Of a stretch of 38,772 bases of DNA, positions 16,602 through 23,829 are shown in pieces. Each line of letters starts with the position of its first letter. Position 1 is the stretch's first letter. The notes under the pieces are model-generated. The model was not told where the DNA came from, did no database searches, and was given only the letters and a program-made list of their open reading frames with translations. The position numbers and the translations under genes were made by a program. Origin of the DNA: Chloroflexota bacterium (GTDB taxonomy: Bacteria; Chloroflexota; Dormibacteria; CF-121); NCBI GenBank assembly GCA_005882045.1, contig VBHO01000071.1:1-38772 (forward strand), in the 5' to 3' direction.

Positions 16602-18603
16602 GACCGCGGTTCGCCAGGTCGCGCAGGTCGCGGTCGATGCGCGCGTCGGCAGCCACAGCGGGCTCTTCGACTATGCGGTCCCCGACGAGCTGATCGGGCT
16701 GATCGAGGTCGGCCACCGGGTCCGGGTGCCCTTCGGCAAGCGGTCCGTGACCGGGTTCGTCTATGCCCTCGACCAGGCGCCGGCGGTGCTGGAGCTGAAA
16801 CCGATCGAGGCGATGATCGACGCCGAGCCGGTGCTGCCGGCGTTCCTGGTGGAGCTGGCCGGCTTTGTCGCGTCGCATTACCTCGTGCCCCTCGACGAGG
16901 TGATTCGGGCCATCGTCCCGCCCCGGGTCCGCGCCGTCATCCGGCGGACGGTCAAGCGGCGCCGGCAGAGCCGAATCCTCCAGAAGGCGAACGAGGTAAC
17001 CGTGCCGGCCCCCATCCAGCTCGAGCCGGCCCAGTTGGCGGCGCGCGAACGGATCAGTGTCGCGATCGCCCGACAGGAGTCCGAGGTCTTCCTCTTGCAC
17101 GGCGTCACCGGGAGCGGCAAGACCGAGGTCTACCTGGCACTCCTCAAGGAAGTGCTCGCCGCTGAGGGGCAGGCCCTGGTGCTGGTGCCCGAGATCGCGC
17201 TCACGCCGCAGACCGTCGGGCGCTTCGCCGCGCGATTCCCGGGCCGCCTCGCGGTGCTCCACAGCGGCTTGACCGAGGCGGAACGGGCGGCGGAGTGGTG
17301 GCGGATCCGCCGCGGCGAAGCCGACATCGTGATCGGCCCGCGCGCGGCGGTGTTTGCGCCACTGCCGCGCTTGCGGTTGATCCTGATCGACGAGGAGGAA
17401 TCGTCGGCCTTCAAGCAGGAGCGGATGCCGCGATACCACGCGCCGACGGTGGCGCGATGGCTGGCGCGGCGCACCCGGGCGGTGCTGGTGCTGGGGAGCG
17501 CCACGCCCAGCGTGGCGACCTACAGCGCAGCGCTGGCGGGCCGGGAGCACCTGCTCGAGCTCCCGCACCGCGCGCAGGGACGTCCCCTGCCGCCGGTCAC
17601 CGTGGTCGACATGCGCAAGGAGCTCGCCGCGGAACAGTTCAGCCCGTTGAGCCGCGAGCTCCAAGCGGCGATTGGCGGCTCGTTAGCCCGGCAGGAACAG
17701 TCCATTCTGTTTCTCAACCGGCGGGGACTCGCGACCTTCGTGCTGTGCCGCGATTGCGGTGCGGTCCGCGAGTGTCCGCACTGCAGCGTGGCCCTCGTCT
17801 ACCACGCCAGTCTGAACCGGCTGCAGTGTCACTACTGCGGGAGCAGCGAGCCGATGCCGCGGCGCTGTCCCGCGTGCGGCAGCCGCTACATCAAGAGTTT
17901 CGGCATCGGCACCGAGCGCGTCGAGCACGAGGTCCGGACGCTGTTTCCGACAGCCCGGGTGCTGCGGCTCGACCGCGACGTGATGAAGACGGCGGATGCC
18001 GCGGACCTGGTCTTCGACCGCATGGTTTCCGGTGAGGCCGACATCCTCGTCGGCACCCAGGTGGTGGCGAAAGGCCTCGACCTGCCGCGCGTCACAACCG
18101 TTGGCGTGGTCAATGCCGACACCGGTCTGCACTTTCCCGATTACCGTTCCTCGGAGCGCACCTTCAGCCTGCTGACCCAGGTCGCCGGACGGGCCGGCCG
18201 GGGGACGGGCGCGTCGCAGGTGTTCATCCAGACCTACACCCCCGACCATCCGGCCATCCGCCACGCCCGCTACCACGACTACCGGGGCTTCTACCGCGAG
18301 GAGCTCGAGGTCCGGCGCGCCTATCGATTTCCGCCCTTCGGCGAGCTGATCGTGGCGACCTACGGGCATCGCGACGAAGCCCGCGCCGAACTCGAGGCCA
18401 AGACGGCCGCCGAACATCTGCGTGCTACAATCGCCCTGCTCAATTTGGGCGACATCGAGGTCCTCGGACCCTCTCCCGCGTTCGTGTACCGCCTCAAGGA
18501 CGAATTCCGTTTCGAGGTGACCCTCAAAGGGAACGATCTGCACCGCGCGGCAGACGGCTTACCGCGCGGGCGAGGCTGGAGCCTCGACGTCGACCCGATG
18601 TAA
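16567..18603 (+). CDS. priA: PriA, primosomal helicase for replication restart
   Basis: A 678-residue superfamily 2 helicase that reloads the replisome at stalled forks. The N-terminal DNA-binding domain (from VAVDARVGSHSGLFDYAVP) leads to the Walker A motif GVTGSGKTEVY (about 179). The Walker B/DEEH box reads D-E-E-E-S-S-A-F-K-Q (from 275), so the His is replaced by Glu. Two zinc-binding pairs, CRDCG with CPHC and CHYC with CPAC, match PriA. GTERVEHEV, GTQVVAKGLDLP and TQVAGRAGRG complete the helicase core. ATG at 16567 lies inside coaBC; TTG 16573 and ATG 16576 are equally possible starts. Confidence 0.95.
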   Translation: MPLMPVATAAPETAVRQVAQVAVDARVGSHSGLFDYAVPDELIGLIEVGHRVRVPFGKRSVTGFVYALDQAPAVLELKPIEAMIDAEPVLPAFLVELAGFVASHYLVPLDEVIRAIVPPRVRAVIRRTVKRRRQSRILQKANEVTVPAPIQLEPAQLAARERISVAIARQESEVFLLHGVTGSGKTEVYLALLKEVLAAEGQALVLVPEIALTPQTVGRFAARFPGRLAVLHSGLTEAERAAEWWRIRRGEADIVIGPRAAVFAPLPRLRLILIDEEESSAFKQERMPRYHAPTVARWLARRTRAVLVLGSATPSVATYSAALAGREHLLELPHRAQGRPLPPVTVVDMRKELAAEQFSPLSRELQAAIGGSLARQEQSILFLNRRGLATFVLCRDCGAVRECPHCSVALVYHASLNRLQCHYCGSSEPMPRRCPACGSRYIKSFGIGTERVEHEVRTLFPTARVLRLDRDVMKTADAADLVFDRMVSGEADILVGTQVVAKGLDLPRVTTVGVVNADTGLHFPDYRSSERTFSLLTQVAGRAGRGTGASQVFIQTYTPDHPAIRHARYHDYRGFYREELEVRRAYRFPPFGELIVATYGHRDEARAELEAKTAAEHLRATIALLNLGDIEVLGPSPAFVYRLKDEFRFEVTLKGNDLHRAADGLPRGRGWSLDVDPM

Positions 18604-18613
18604 GTTACTGACC

Positions 18614-19117
18614 ATGGCTATCCTTCCAATCCTGACCCAGGAAGCGCCGATCCTTCGCCAGAAGGCGAAGCGGGTGGCGCGCGTCGACAGCAGCATCCGC
18701 CAGCTGATCGACGACATGGTGGACACCATGGTCGCCGCGCCCGGCGTTGGGCTGGCGGCGCCCCAGGTCGGCGTCGGGCTGCGCGTGGTGGTGATCAAGA
18801 CCGACACCAACCTGCACACGCTGGTCAACCCGGAGATGGTCAAGTGGGAGGGTGAGCAGATCGGCCTCGAAGGTTGCCTCTCGGTGCCGGGCTACGTGGG
18901 TGAGGTCAAGCGATACATGCAGGTGGTGGCGCGCGGGCTGAACCGTCAGGGCAAGCCGGTCAAGGTCAAGGGCGACGCCTTGCTGGCGCGTGCCATCCAG
19001 CACGAGATCGATCACCTCGACGGCATTCTCTTCACCGATCGGTTGACCAGCCTCGACACCCTGCGCAAGGTGGAGCCGCAGGAGGAGGAGAGGGAAGCGG
19101 AACTCGTCGGCGTCTAA
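18614..19117 (+). CDS. def: Peptide deformylase
   Basis: A 167-residue metalloenzyme that removes the formyl group from nascent N-terminal Met. All three motifs are present: GVGLAAPQVG, EGCLSVPG with the metal-binding Cys, and QHEIDHLDG with the two metal-binding His and the catalytic Glu. The C terminus is short and acidic. It is followed after one base by fmt, so the enzymes that add and remove the formyl group are in one operon, as in many bacteria. Confidence 0.97.
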   Translation: MAILPILTQEAPILRQKAKRVARVDSSIRQLIDDMVDTMVAAPGVGLAAPQVGVGLRVVVIKTDTNLHTLVNPEMVKWEGEQIGLEGCLSVPGYVGEVKRYMQVVARGLNRQGKPVKVKGDALLARAIQHEIDHLDGILFTDRLTSLDTLRKVEPQEEEREAELVGV

Positions 19118-19118
19118 G

Positions 19119-19991
19119 CTGCGCATCGTCTTCGCGGGCACCACGACGTTTGCCCTGCCGACCTTGAATCGTCTGGTCGAGGCGGGCCACGAGGTTGCCC
19201 TGGTGGTCACCCAGCCCGACCGGGTCGCCGGACGTGGACTCCAGCTCCTGCAATCGGGGACGAAGCGCCTGGCCCTGGACCTTGGTCTCGAGGTCTTTCA
19301 GCCCGAGCGCATCCGCGACCAGGCCGCGCAGGCCCGGATTCGCCAGGTCGGCGCGGACGTGATGGTCGTGGTGGCGTACGGCCAAATCCTTCCGGCGAGC
19401 CTGCTCGATTCGCCGCGGTTTGGGACGCTCAATGTGCACGCCTCGTTGTTGCCCCGGCATCGTGGCCCAGCACCCATCGAATGGTCGATTCTCAGCGGCG
19501 ATACCGAGACCGGCGTCACCATCATGCAGATGGATGCCGGCGTCGACAAGGGTCCGATCCTGGCGCAGGCGCGCGTCCCGCTTGCCCCGGATACGACGGC
19601 GGGTCCGCTCGAAAGCCAGCTCGCCAATCTTGGTGCCGGGCTCCTGGTCGAGACCCTCGACAAGCTGCAGCGCGGGGCGATCAGGCCGGAGCTTCAACCC
19701 GCCGAGGGAGCGACGCGTGCGCCTCGGCTGACGTCGGAGGATGGCAAGCTTAACCCGGCCACCATGTCTGCCCAGGAAATCGATCGTCGTGTGCGCGCGT
19801 TGAGCGAGCGGCTCGGCTGCTGGATCACGCTCAACGGTGTCGAGGTGAAGGTGATTCGCGGCCACATCGACGGGGCCCCGGGGGACGGCATCCCGGTGGC
19901 GACGGCCGATGGAACCTACGTCATCGACGAGGTCCAGCCACCGGGCGGGCGGCGGATGACGGCGGCTGCCTGGGCGCGAGGGCGACGCTGA
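19119..19991 (+). CDS. fmt: Methionyl-tRNA formyltransferase, CTG start
   Basis: A 290-residue enzyme that formylates initiator Met-tRNA using 10-formyl-tetrahydrofolate. The N terminus is LRIVFAGTTTFALPTL, where the leading Leu codon is CTG at 19119, exactly where homologues have Met. Upstream in this frame there is no ATG, GTG or TTG back to a stop at 19044, and the next one downstream (TTG 19164) would delete the first beta strand. The catalytic residues are in NVHASLLPRHRGPAPI (Asn, His) and MDAGVDKGPI (Asp). The C-terminal tRNA-binding domain follows. The stop overlaps smpB by one base. Confidence 0.94.
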   Translation: MRIVFAGTTTFALPTLNRLVEAGHEVALVVTQPDRVAGRGLQLLQSGTKRLALDLGLEVFQPERIRDQAAQARIRQVGADVMVVVAYGQILPASLLDSPRFGTLNVHASLLPRHRGPAPIEWSILSGDTETGVTIMQMDAGVDKGPILAQARVPLAPDTTAGPLESQLANLGAGLLVETLDKLQRGAIRPELQPAEGATRAPRLTSEDGKLNPATMSAQEIDRRVRALSERLGCWITLNGVEVKVIRGHIDGAPGDGIPVATADGTYVIDEVQPPGGRRMTAAAWARGRR

Positions 19992-20461
19992 TGGGGAAGA
20001 AGAAGCGTGACGCCGACACCACGATTGCCAGCAACCGGGCGGCCTTCCACAACTACTTCATCCTGGAGTCGGTCGAGGCCGGCATCCAATTGGTTGGTAC
20101 CGAGATCAAGTCGCTGCGCGAAGGCGGCGCCAACCTGCGCGAGGGTTATGTCCGATTTGGCGGGGGAGAGGCGTACCTGGTCAACGTGCACATCAGTCCC
20201 TACGCACGAGGCCAGAGCAGTAATCACGAATCCAAGCGCGAGCGCAAGCTGCTGCTGCACCGGGCAGAGATCATCCGGCTGGAGATCACGCTCAAGCAGA
20301 AGGGCTTGACGCTGGTTCCGCTCCGCCTGTACTGGAAAGGAAACCGGGTCAAGCTGGAGATTGGCCTGGCCAAGGGCAAGCGCCAGTACGACAAGCGGGA
20401 AACGATCGCGGCGCGGGACGCCCGGCGGGAAATGGACCGCGCAGTCAGAACGCGGGTTTAA
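19991..20461 (+). CDS. smpB: SmpB, tmRNA-binding protein
   Basis: A 156-residue OB-fold protein that carries tmRNA to stalled ribosomes. Family signatures are ASNRAAFHNYFILE (here IASNRAAFHNYF), GIQLVGTEIKSLREG, RKLLLHRAEI and the basic C-terminal tail after KLEIGLAKGKRQYDKRE, which fills the mRNA channel. It begins in the stop of fmt and ends 61 bases before the tmRNA gene, its RNA partner. Confidence 0.97.
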   Translation: MGKKKRDADTTIASNRAAFHNYFILESVEAGIQLVGTEIKSLREGGANLREGYVRFGGGEAYLVNVHISPYARGQSSNHESKRERKLLLHRAEIIRLEITLKQKGLTLVPLRLYWKGNRVKLEIGLAKGKRQYDKRETIAARDARREMDRAVRTRV

Positions 20462-20494
20462 ATTCCGTACGTTTCTCTTCGCCAACGGCGGGGG

Positions 20495-20500
20495 TAAAAT
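20495..20500 (+). promoter_or_regulatory. -10 element for ssrA
   Basis: TAAAAT at 20495-20500 lies in the smpB-ssrA gap, about 22 bases before the mature tmRNA 5' end. The matching -35 position (20472-20477, TTTCTC) is poor, so promoter strength is uncertain. It would give a short 5' leader removed by RNase P. Confidence 0.42.
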
Positions 20501-20522
20501 AAGGTTGCTCCGACTGACTGGC

Positions 20523-20889
20523 GGGGGCGCCAGGTCTCGACGGGGTAGTGGTCTGCAAGATGGCGGGCCGTGTCGCCGAGCACGTAAAAGCGGCAAGGCT
20601 ATAAACGCCAATCGTCAACTGGCTTACGCTGCGTAAGTAGCGTAGTCAACCGGGGATTTATCCCCGGCGCCGGCCCGCTCTCGGTCAGCAGGAGCGGTGT
20701 CCGGCGTAAACTCCGCTGACTCGCTTCCGGCGGGCGTCGCGGCCGCCGGGGGGACTTCTTACCGTGACTGGCTCTGGCGGATCCGGTCCCAAGGGAGACG
20801 CTAGGGTGAGATCAAATCCGGGACTACGCTCGTAGATGTCTTGCGGGACGCTGCTTCGGACGCGAGTTCGATTCTCGCCGCCTCCACCA
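20523..20889 (+). ncRNA. ssrA: tmRNA (one-piece)
   Basis: The 5' end GGGGGCG (20523-20529) pairs with CGCCTCC (20879-20885), followed by an encoded ACCA, forming the tRNA-like acceptor stem. The T arm is GCGAG-TTCGATT-CTCGC and CTCGACGGGG is the conserved 5' D-loop-like region. The likely tag reading frame begins at GCC 20607 after ATAAAC and reads A-N-R-Q-L-A-Y-A-A, stopping at TAA 20634-20636 with a second in-frame TAG six bases on. The stop lies in a hairpin (CTTACG/CGTAAG). A further stem, CCGGGGA/TCCCCGG, follows and fits the pseudoknot region. The gene is not permuted, unlike alphaproteobacterial or cyanobacterial two-piece forms. Confidence 0.95.
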
Positions 20890-20910
20890 GCCGGCCGGAG
20901 CGATTTGTCA

Positions 20911-20936
20911 CAGGGTCGTTGTCCGGCCCTGATTTT
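20911..20936 (+). terminator. Intrinsic terminator of ssrA
   Basis: CAGGGTCG (20911-20918) pairs with CGGCCCTG (20924-20931) across a TTGTC loop with one G-T pair, followed by ATTTT. It lies 22 bases after the tmRNA 3' end and separates the housekeeping cluster from the opposite-strand genes. Confidence 0.75.
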
Positions 20937-20948
20937 CCGCAGCGCGGA

Positions 20949-21512
20949 TTAGCCGGCCGGGAAGGTAAAGCTCTCCAGCACCTGCTGGAATGCGGCGTCG
21001 TCGCTGCCGCCGGGCGCCTCTTCGAGCTCGAAGGTGTTGGTCTGGTGCTCCAAGACCACGATCACCGCGCCGTTGGCGGGGCCGGAATCGACCACCACAA
21101 TGCGATCGGCGTTGATGCCGGCCACCGTGGTTTGGGTCACCTGGTTCCCCCCCGCGAGACTCGCTTCGGCCTGGTCTTTGGGGCCAGTGACCACCCGAAT
21201 CTCGATCGGAGGGGTAAACGTGCCCGACGCCGGAACATGCGCGGGCACAGTCGAGGGCGCCCCAAAGGCGACGACGCTCACGGCGCCGCCGGAGCCGGGC
21301 TCGGCGGTGTAATCGCGTGCGGTCCAGCCGTTCGGGAAGCAGAGATGGTAGCCGAGCGTAGTGTGCTGGTACCCCTGTCCGCTCTTGCAGCCGACCGATG
21401 ATGAGGCGCTGGCTTGAAGCGGTGGCGCGGCGCCGGTGTCCTCGCCGCACCCAGCGATAAGGGTAGCGGCGAGCAGGCTGAACAGTACCCCCAGGGAGCG
21501 GCTGCTGGCCAC
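20949..21512 (-). CDS. Predicted lipoprotein of unknown function
   Basis: A 187-residue protein beginning with GTG. Residues 1-21 form a lipoprotein signal peptide with lipobox LIAG-C, so Cys22 would be lipidated after cleavage by signal peptidase II. The exported part has a Ser/Ala-rich spacer, then GYHLCFPNGWTARDY, a central PIEIRVV strand and a C-terminal QQVLESFTFP. This pattern recalls PsbP-like or similar beta-rich domains found in bacterial lipoproteins, but I cannot assign it. Two extra cysteines (near residues 42 and 58) could form a disulfide outside the cell. It is the last gene of a - strand set with the repeat membrane protein 42 bases upstream. Confidence 0.75.
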   Translation of the reverse strand: MASSRSLGVLFSLLAATLIAGCGEDTGAAPPLQASASSSVGCKSGQGYQHTTLGYHLCFPNGWTARDYTAEPGSGGAVSVVAFGAPSTVPAHVPASGTFTPPIEIRVVTGPKDQAEASLAGGNQVTQTTVAGINADRIVVVDSGPANGAVIVVLEHQTNTFELEEAPGGSDDAAFQQVLESFTFPAG

Positions 21513-21554
21513 CGGGGAAGCGTACAGGAAACGGAGGCGGTACGGACCGCGGCG

Positions 21555-22490
21555 TTAGTGAAAGATCGCCGTCGCCAGCCACCAGCAGGCCAGCACGCCG
21601 ACAATCGCGGGTACGATGCCGCCGAAGCGGGTAAGGACGGCGACGATCTGCGCGGGGATCAACCAGAACACGGAGATCGGGTCGGCCTTGACGACGCCCA
21701 CGCGCGCCTGTTCCGCAACCGGGCCCGCTTCTTCATAGGACGGCAAGGCGTGGGCGGCGAACGACAGTCCGAGCCAGAGCTGCACGCCCGTCACCCAGTT
21801 GGTGGGTAGCTCCAGAACAGTGCGCGGCGTCAGCGCGGGCGCCAGGCACAGGATCGCGAGGATGAAGAGAACAAGCGTCGGAATGTAGGCGATCGAGATC
21901 GCCGTCCCCAGCCAGGGCGGCGCTTCGTAGACGGTGTAGCCGGCTGGGTCGTCGACGACAAAATAGGTGACCTCGTCGATCGCGAGGCCGGCGCGGTGCG
22001 CGACGGCGAATTGGATCGCCGCGCGCAGCACCACCGCCGGGAAGCCGAAGAGGTGGATGGTGCGGGCGACGAGCAGCGGGAAGGCACGGATCAGGCTGAT
22101 TCGGGCGGTGGCCTTGGCCAGCCGCACGGTGTAGGGCGCTCCGCGCTTGACGGCGACACGAGCGACGCTGCCGCCACGACTGACTGCCACACGAGCGACG
22201 CTGCCGCCACGACTGACGGCGACACGGGCGACGCCGCCGCCGCGGCTGACGGCCACCTTGGCGACGGTGCTCAGCTGCCCGGCTCCCGACTTCAGCACCG
22301 GGGCTGCCGCCGCGCGCCACCGCGCCCAGGGGATGGCGCGCAGTCGCGTCAACAGTTGGTCGTAGAGCGATGGTCCCTGCTCGGTCTTCGGTCGCGCCGC
22401 CACCCAGGCCGGCGTCTCGGCCGAGGCGGGCGGCCGGACCGGTGTCTCGAAGGGCAGGTCTTCCTGGATCGGGTCGGTTGCCCCGCTCAT
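21555..22490 (-). CDS. Membrane protein with tandem 11-residue repeats, unknown function
   Basis: A 311-residue protein not recognised as a known family. The N terminus is Pro/Glu-rich and probably disordered. Residues 79-111 hold three consecutive copies of V-A-V-S-R-G-G-x-V-A-R and a diverged fourth (VAVKRGAPYTVR). Four hydrophobic segments follow (about 135-160, 192-215, 225-245 and 285-310), with HALPSYEEAG between two of them. An 11-residue cationic periodicity suits an amphipathic helix lying on a membrane. It overlaps the upstream TPR gene by four bases (ATGA), so the two are likely made together. Start: ATG at 22490. Confidence 0.78.
   Translation of the reverse strand: MSGATDPIQEDLPFETPVRPPASAETPAWVAARPKTEQGPSLYDQLLTRLRAIPWARWRAAAAPVLKSGAGQLSTVAKVAVSRGGGVARVAVSRGGSVARVAVSRGGSVARVAVKRGAPYTVRLAKATARISLIRAFPLLVARTIHLFGFPAVVLRAAIQFAVAHRAGLAIDEVTYFVVDDPAGYTVYEAPPWLGTAISIAYIPTLVLFILAILCLAPALTPRTVLELPTNWVTGVQLWLGLSFAAHALPSYEEAGPVAEQARVGVVKADPISVFWLIPAQIVAVLTRFGGIVPAIVGVLACWWLATAIFH
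22145..22260. repeat. 33-base tandem repeat within a coding sequence
   Basis: Three 33-base units begin at 22156, 22189 and 22222, each starting ACACG, with a partial copy at 22255. Units 1 and 2 are almost identical, unit 3 has several third-position changes. The period is a multiple of three, so copy-number change would keep the frame of the membrane protein. Confidence 0.85.
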
Positions 22491-23458
22491 TTGGCGGTCA
22501 CCTTTGGTGGGGCGTTGGCGGCCCGAATCTTGGCCAGCAGAACCAGCTGGTCGGACTGCGTGTCCAGCGTGACCGCGGGATCGTAGCTCCGTGCCGTGTA
22601 CCAGGCACTGAGCCCGGCCTTGGTGTCCTTGTCGAGGAGGAAGCAGTACGCCTCATAGGCCCAGACCTTTGGCGAGTTGGGCACCGACTCCACCGCCTGT
22701 TCCATCTCGGCGGCGCAACCAGGATAGTCAAGCGTGACCAGCCGTGCCTTGCCGTCCCGGTAATGCCGCATGCCGTTCCACGCTCCCGGGAGGCCGGCAC
22801 CGGCCATAAAGGTGAGCGCCAGCGTCACGCCCAGCACGCAGAGAACCCAGCCGGGCATGTCGGGCAAGCCGCCGCGAGCCCGGCGGATCGGCTGGAGCGC
22901 CGCTTCATACCGAGATAGCCGATCGGCGATCTCCGTATCGGCAATCTCGGGCAGCGCCGGCCGGCGCAGCCGCTTGGCGTCTCGCAGCAGCATGACCGCT
23001 CCGGTAACGTCGCCGGCCGCGTAGCGCAGATCGGCCTTGAAGACCAGGGCGTCGCGAGCAGCGGGGTCGCCGCGCAAGGCGCGATCGAGGTAGTCTTCGG
23101 CAACCGCCGTTTCCCGCTTCCAGTAGGCGATCATCCCCAAGCCCAGCAGGGCGGCGGCGTTCTTTGGTTCACGGGCCAGGACCGTCTCGTACTCGGTTGT
23201 CGCCCCCACGAAGTCGGAAATCCGGATGCGGGCCAGACCAAGCAGGCTGCGGGCATCGGTGAAGTCGGGATGGACCTCGATGATCTTGGCGAGCAGCGTC
23301 ACCGCGGGCTGGGGATCCTGGGCGCCCACGAAGGCATAGGCGAGGTAGTAGGCCGCGTAAGCGTCGTCCGGACGCTTGCGGACCTCGGCGGCCAGCAGTG
23401 GCAGGGCGCCTTCGAAATCATGCCGGCGGATGAGCGCCAGGCCATCATTGATCGACAT
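22487..23458 (-). CDS. TPR-repeat protein with one membrane segment
   Basis: A 323-residue protein with at least four tetratricopeptide repeats in the first 170 residues (for example the helices starting DGLALIRRHDFEGALPLL and ARSLLGLARIRISDFVGATT), typical of protein-protein scaffolds. One membrane helix lies at about 204-222 (GWVLCVLGVTLALTF). Another TPR-like segment follows (LDYPGCAAEMEQAVESVP), so repeat units flank the membrane on both sides of the chain. Start ATG at 23458. It is translationally coupled to the repeat membrane protein downstream and follows the 63-residue gene by 67 bases. Partners are unknown. Confidence 0.82.
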   Translation of the reverse strand: MSINDGLALIRRHDFEGALPLLAAEVRKRPDDAYAAYYLAYAFVGAQDPQPAVTLLAKIIEVHPDFTDARSLLGLARIRISDFVGATTEYETVLAREPKNAAALLGLGMIAYWKRETAVAEDYLDRALRGDPAARDALVFKADLRYAAGDVTGAVMLLRDAKRLRRPALPEIADTEIADRLSRYEAALQPIRRARGGLPDMPGWVLCVLGVTLALTFMAGAGLPGAWNGMRHYRDGKARLVTLDYPGCAAEMEQAVESVPNSPKVWAYEAYCFLLDKDTKAGLSAWYTARSYDPAVTLDTQSDQLVLLAKIRAANAPPKVTAK

Positions 23459-23525
23459 GTCCGGTGCCTAGCCCGAGTAACGCTTGAGTTCAGGCGTGCT
23501 TGCGGACTGGGGACAGCGTGGGCGC

Positions 23526-23717
23526 CTACGCCGCTTTATCGATCCAGCGCTCGGCGATGAAGGCCAGGAAAGCCCGGTCGAAGTCGAGGCCCTGCAGCTT
23601 GGTGGTGGCCGGCCATGCCGAACGGACTTCCGACTGCAACCGGCGATACTCTTCCAGGTCGAGTCCCTGGGCGAATTCCCAGGCGCGGGCGGCCAGCTCG
23701 GCGTTTAGGGGCTTCAT
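23526..23717 (-). CDS. Small conserved-looking protein of unknown function (63 aa)
   Basis: A 63-residue soluble protein with a clear Shine-Dalgarno AGGAG seven bases before its ATG, which argues that it is translated. It appears alpha-helical and acidic (LDLEEYRRLQSEV, then FDRAFLAFIAERWIDKA). No motif or family is recognised. It heads the - strand set with the TPR and repeat membrane proteins, and is divergent from the phosphoesterase gene. Confidence 0.6.
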   Translation of the reverse strand: MKPLNAELAARAWEFAQGLDLEEYRRLQSEVRSAWPATTKLQGLDFDRAFLAFIAERWIDKAA

Positions 23718-23829
23718 CAGGATTCTCCTACTCTCTATAACGTTCCAACTCGCCAGAAGGATTCACGTCGCGTTGTGTCACGCTACGTGCAAATCGCAAG
23801 ACGCGCTGGCCGATCGCGTCAATCGTGGC

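Noticed and set aside
20889-20949. Possible attachment site at the tmRNA 3' end
   Set aside because: tmRNA genes are common integration sites, but no integrase, direct repeat of the 3' end or phage gene is seen downstream.
20841-21401. A + strand open frame starting in the tmRNA
   Set aside because: It begins within the tmRNA 3' half and lies opposite the lipoprotein gene, which has a convincing signal peptide.
22145-22260. CRISPR-like array
   Set aside because: Units of 33 bases are contiguous without spacers and lie in a coding frame; no cas genes are present.
23500-23829. N-terminal extension of the phosphoesterase frame
   Set aside because: The extension lies over the 63-residue gene, lacks a signal peptide, and ATG 23830 gives a proper export helix.
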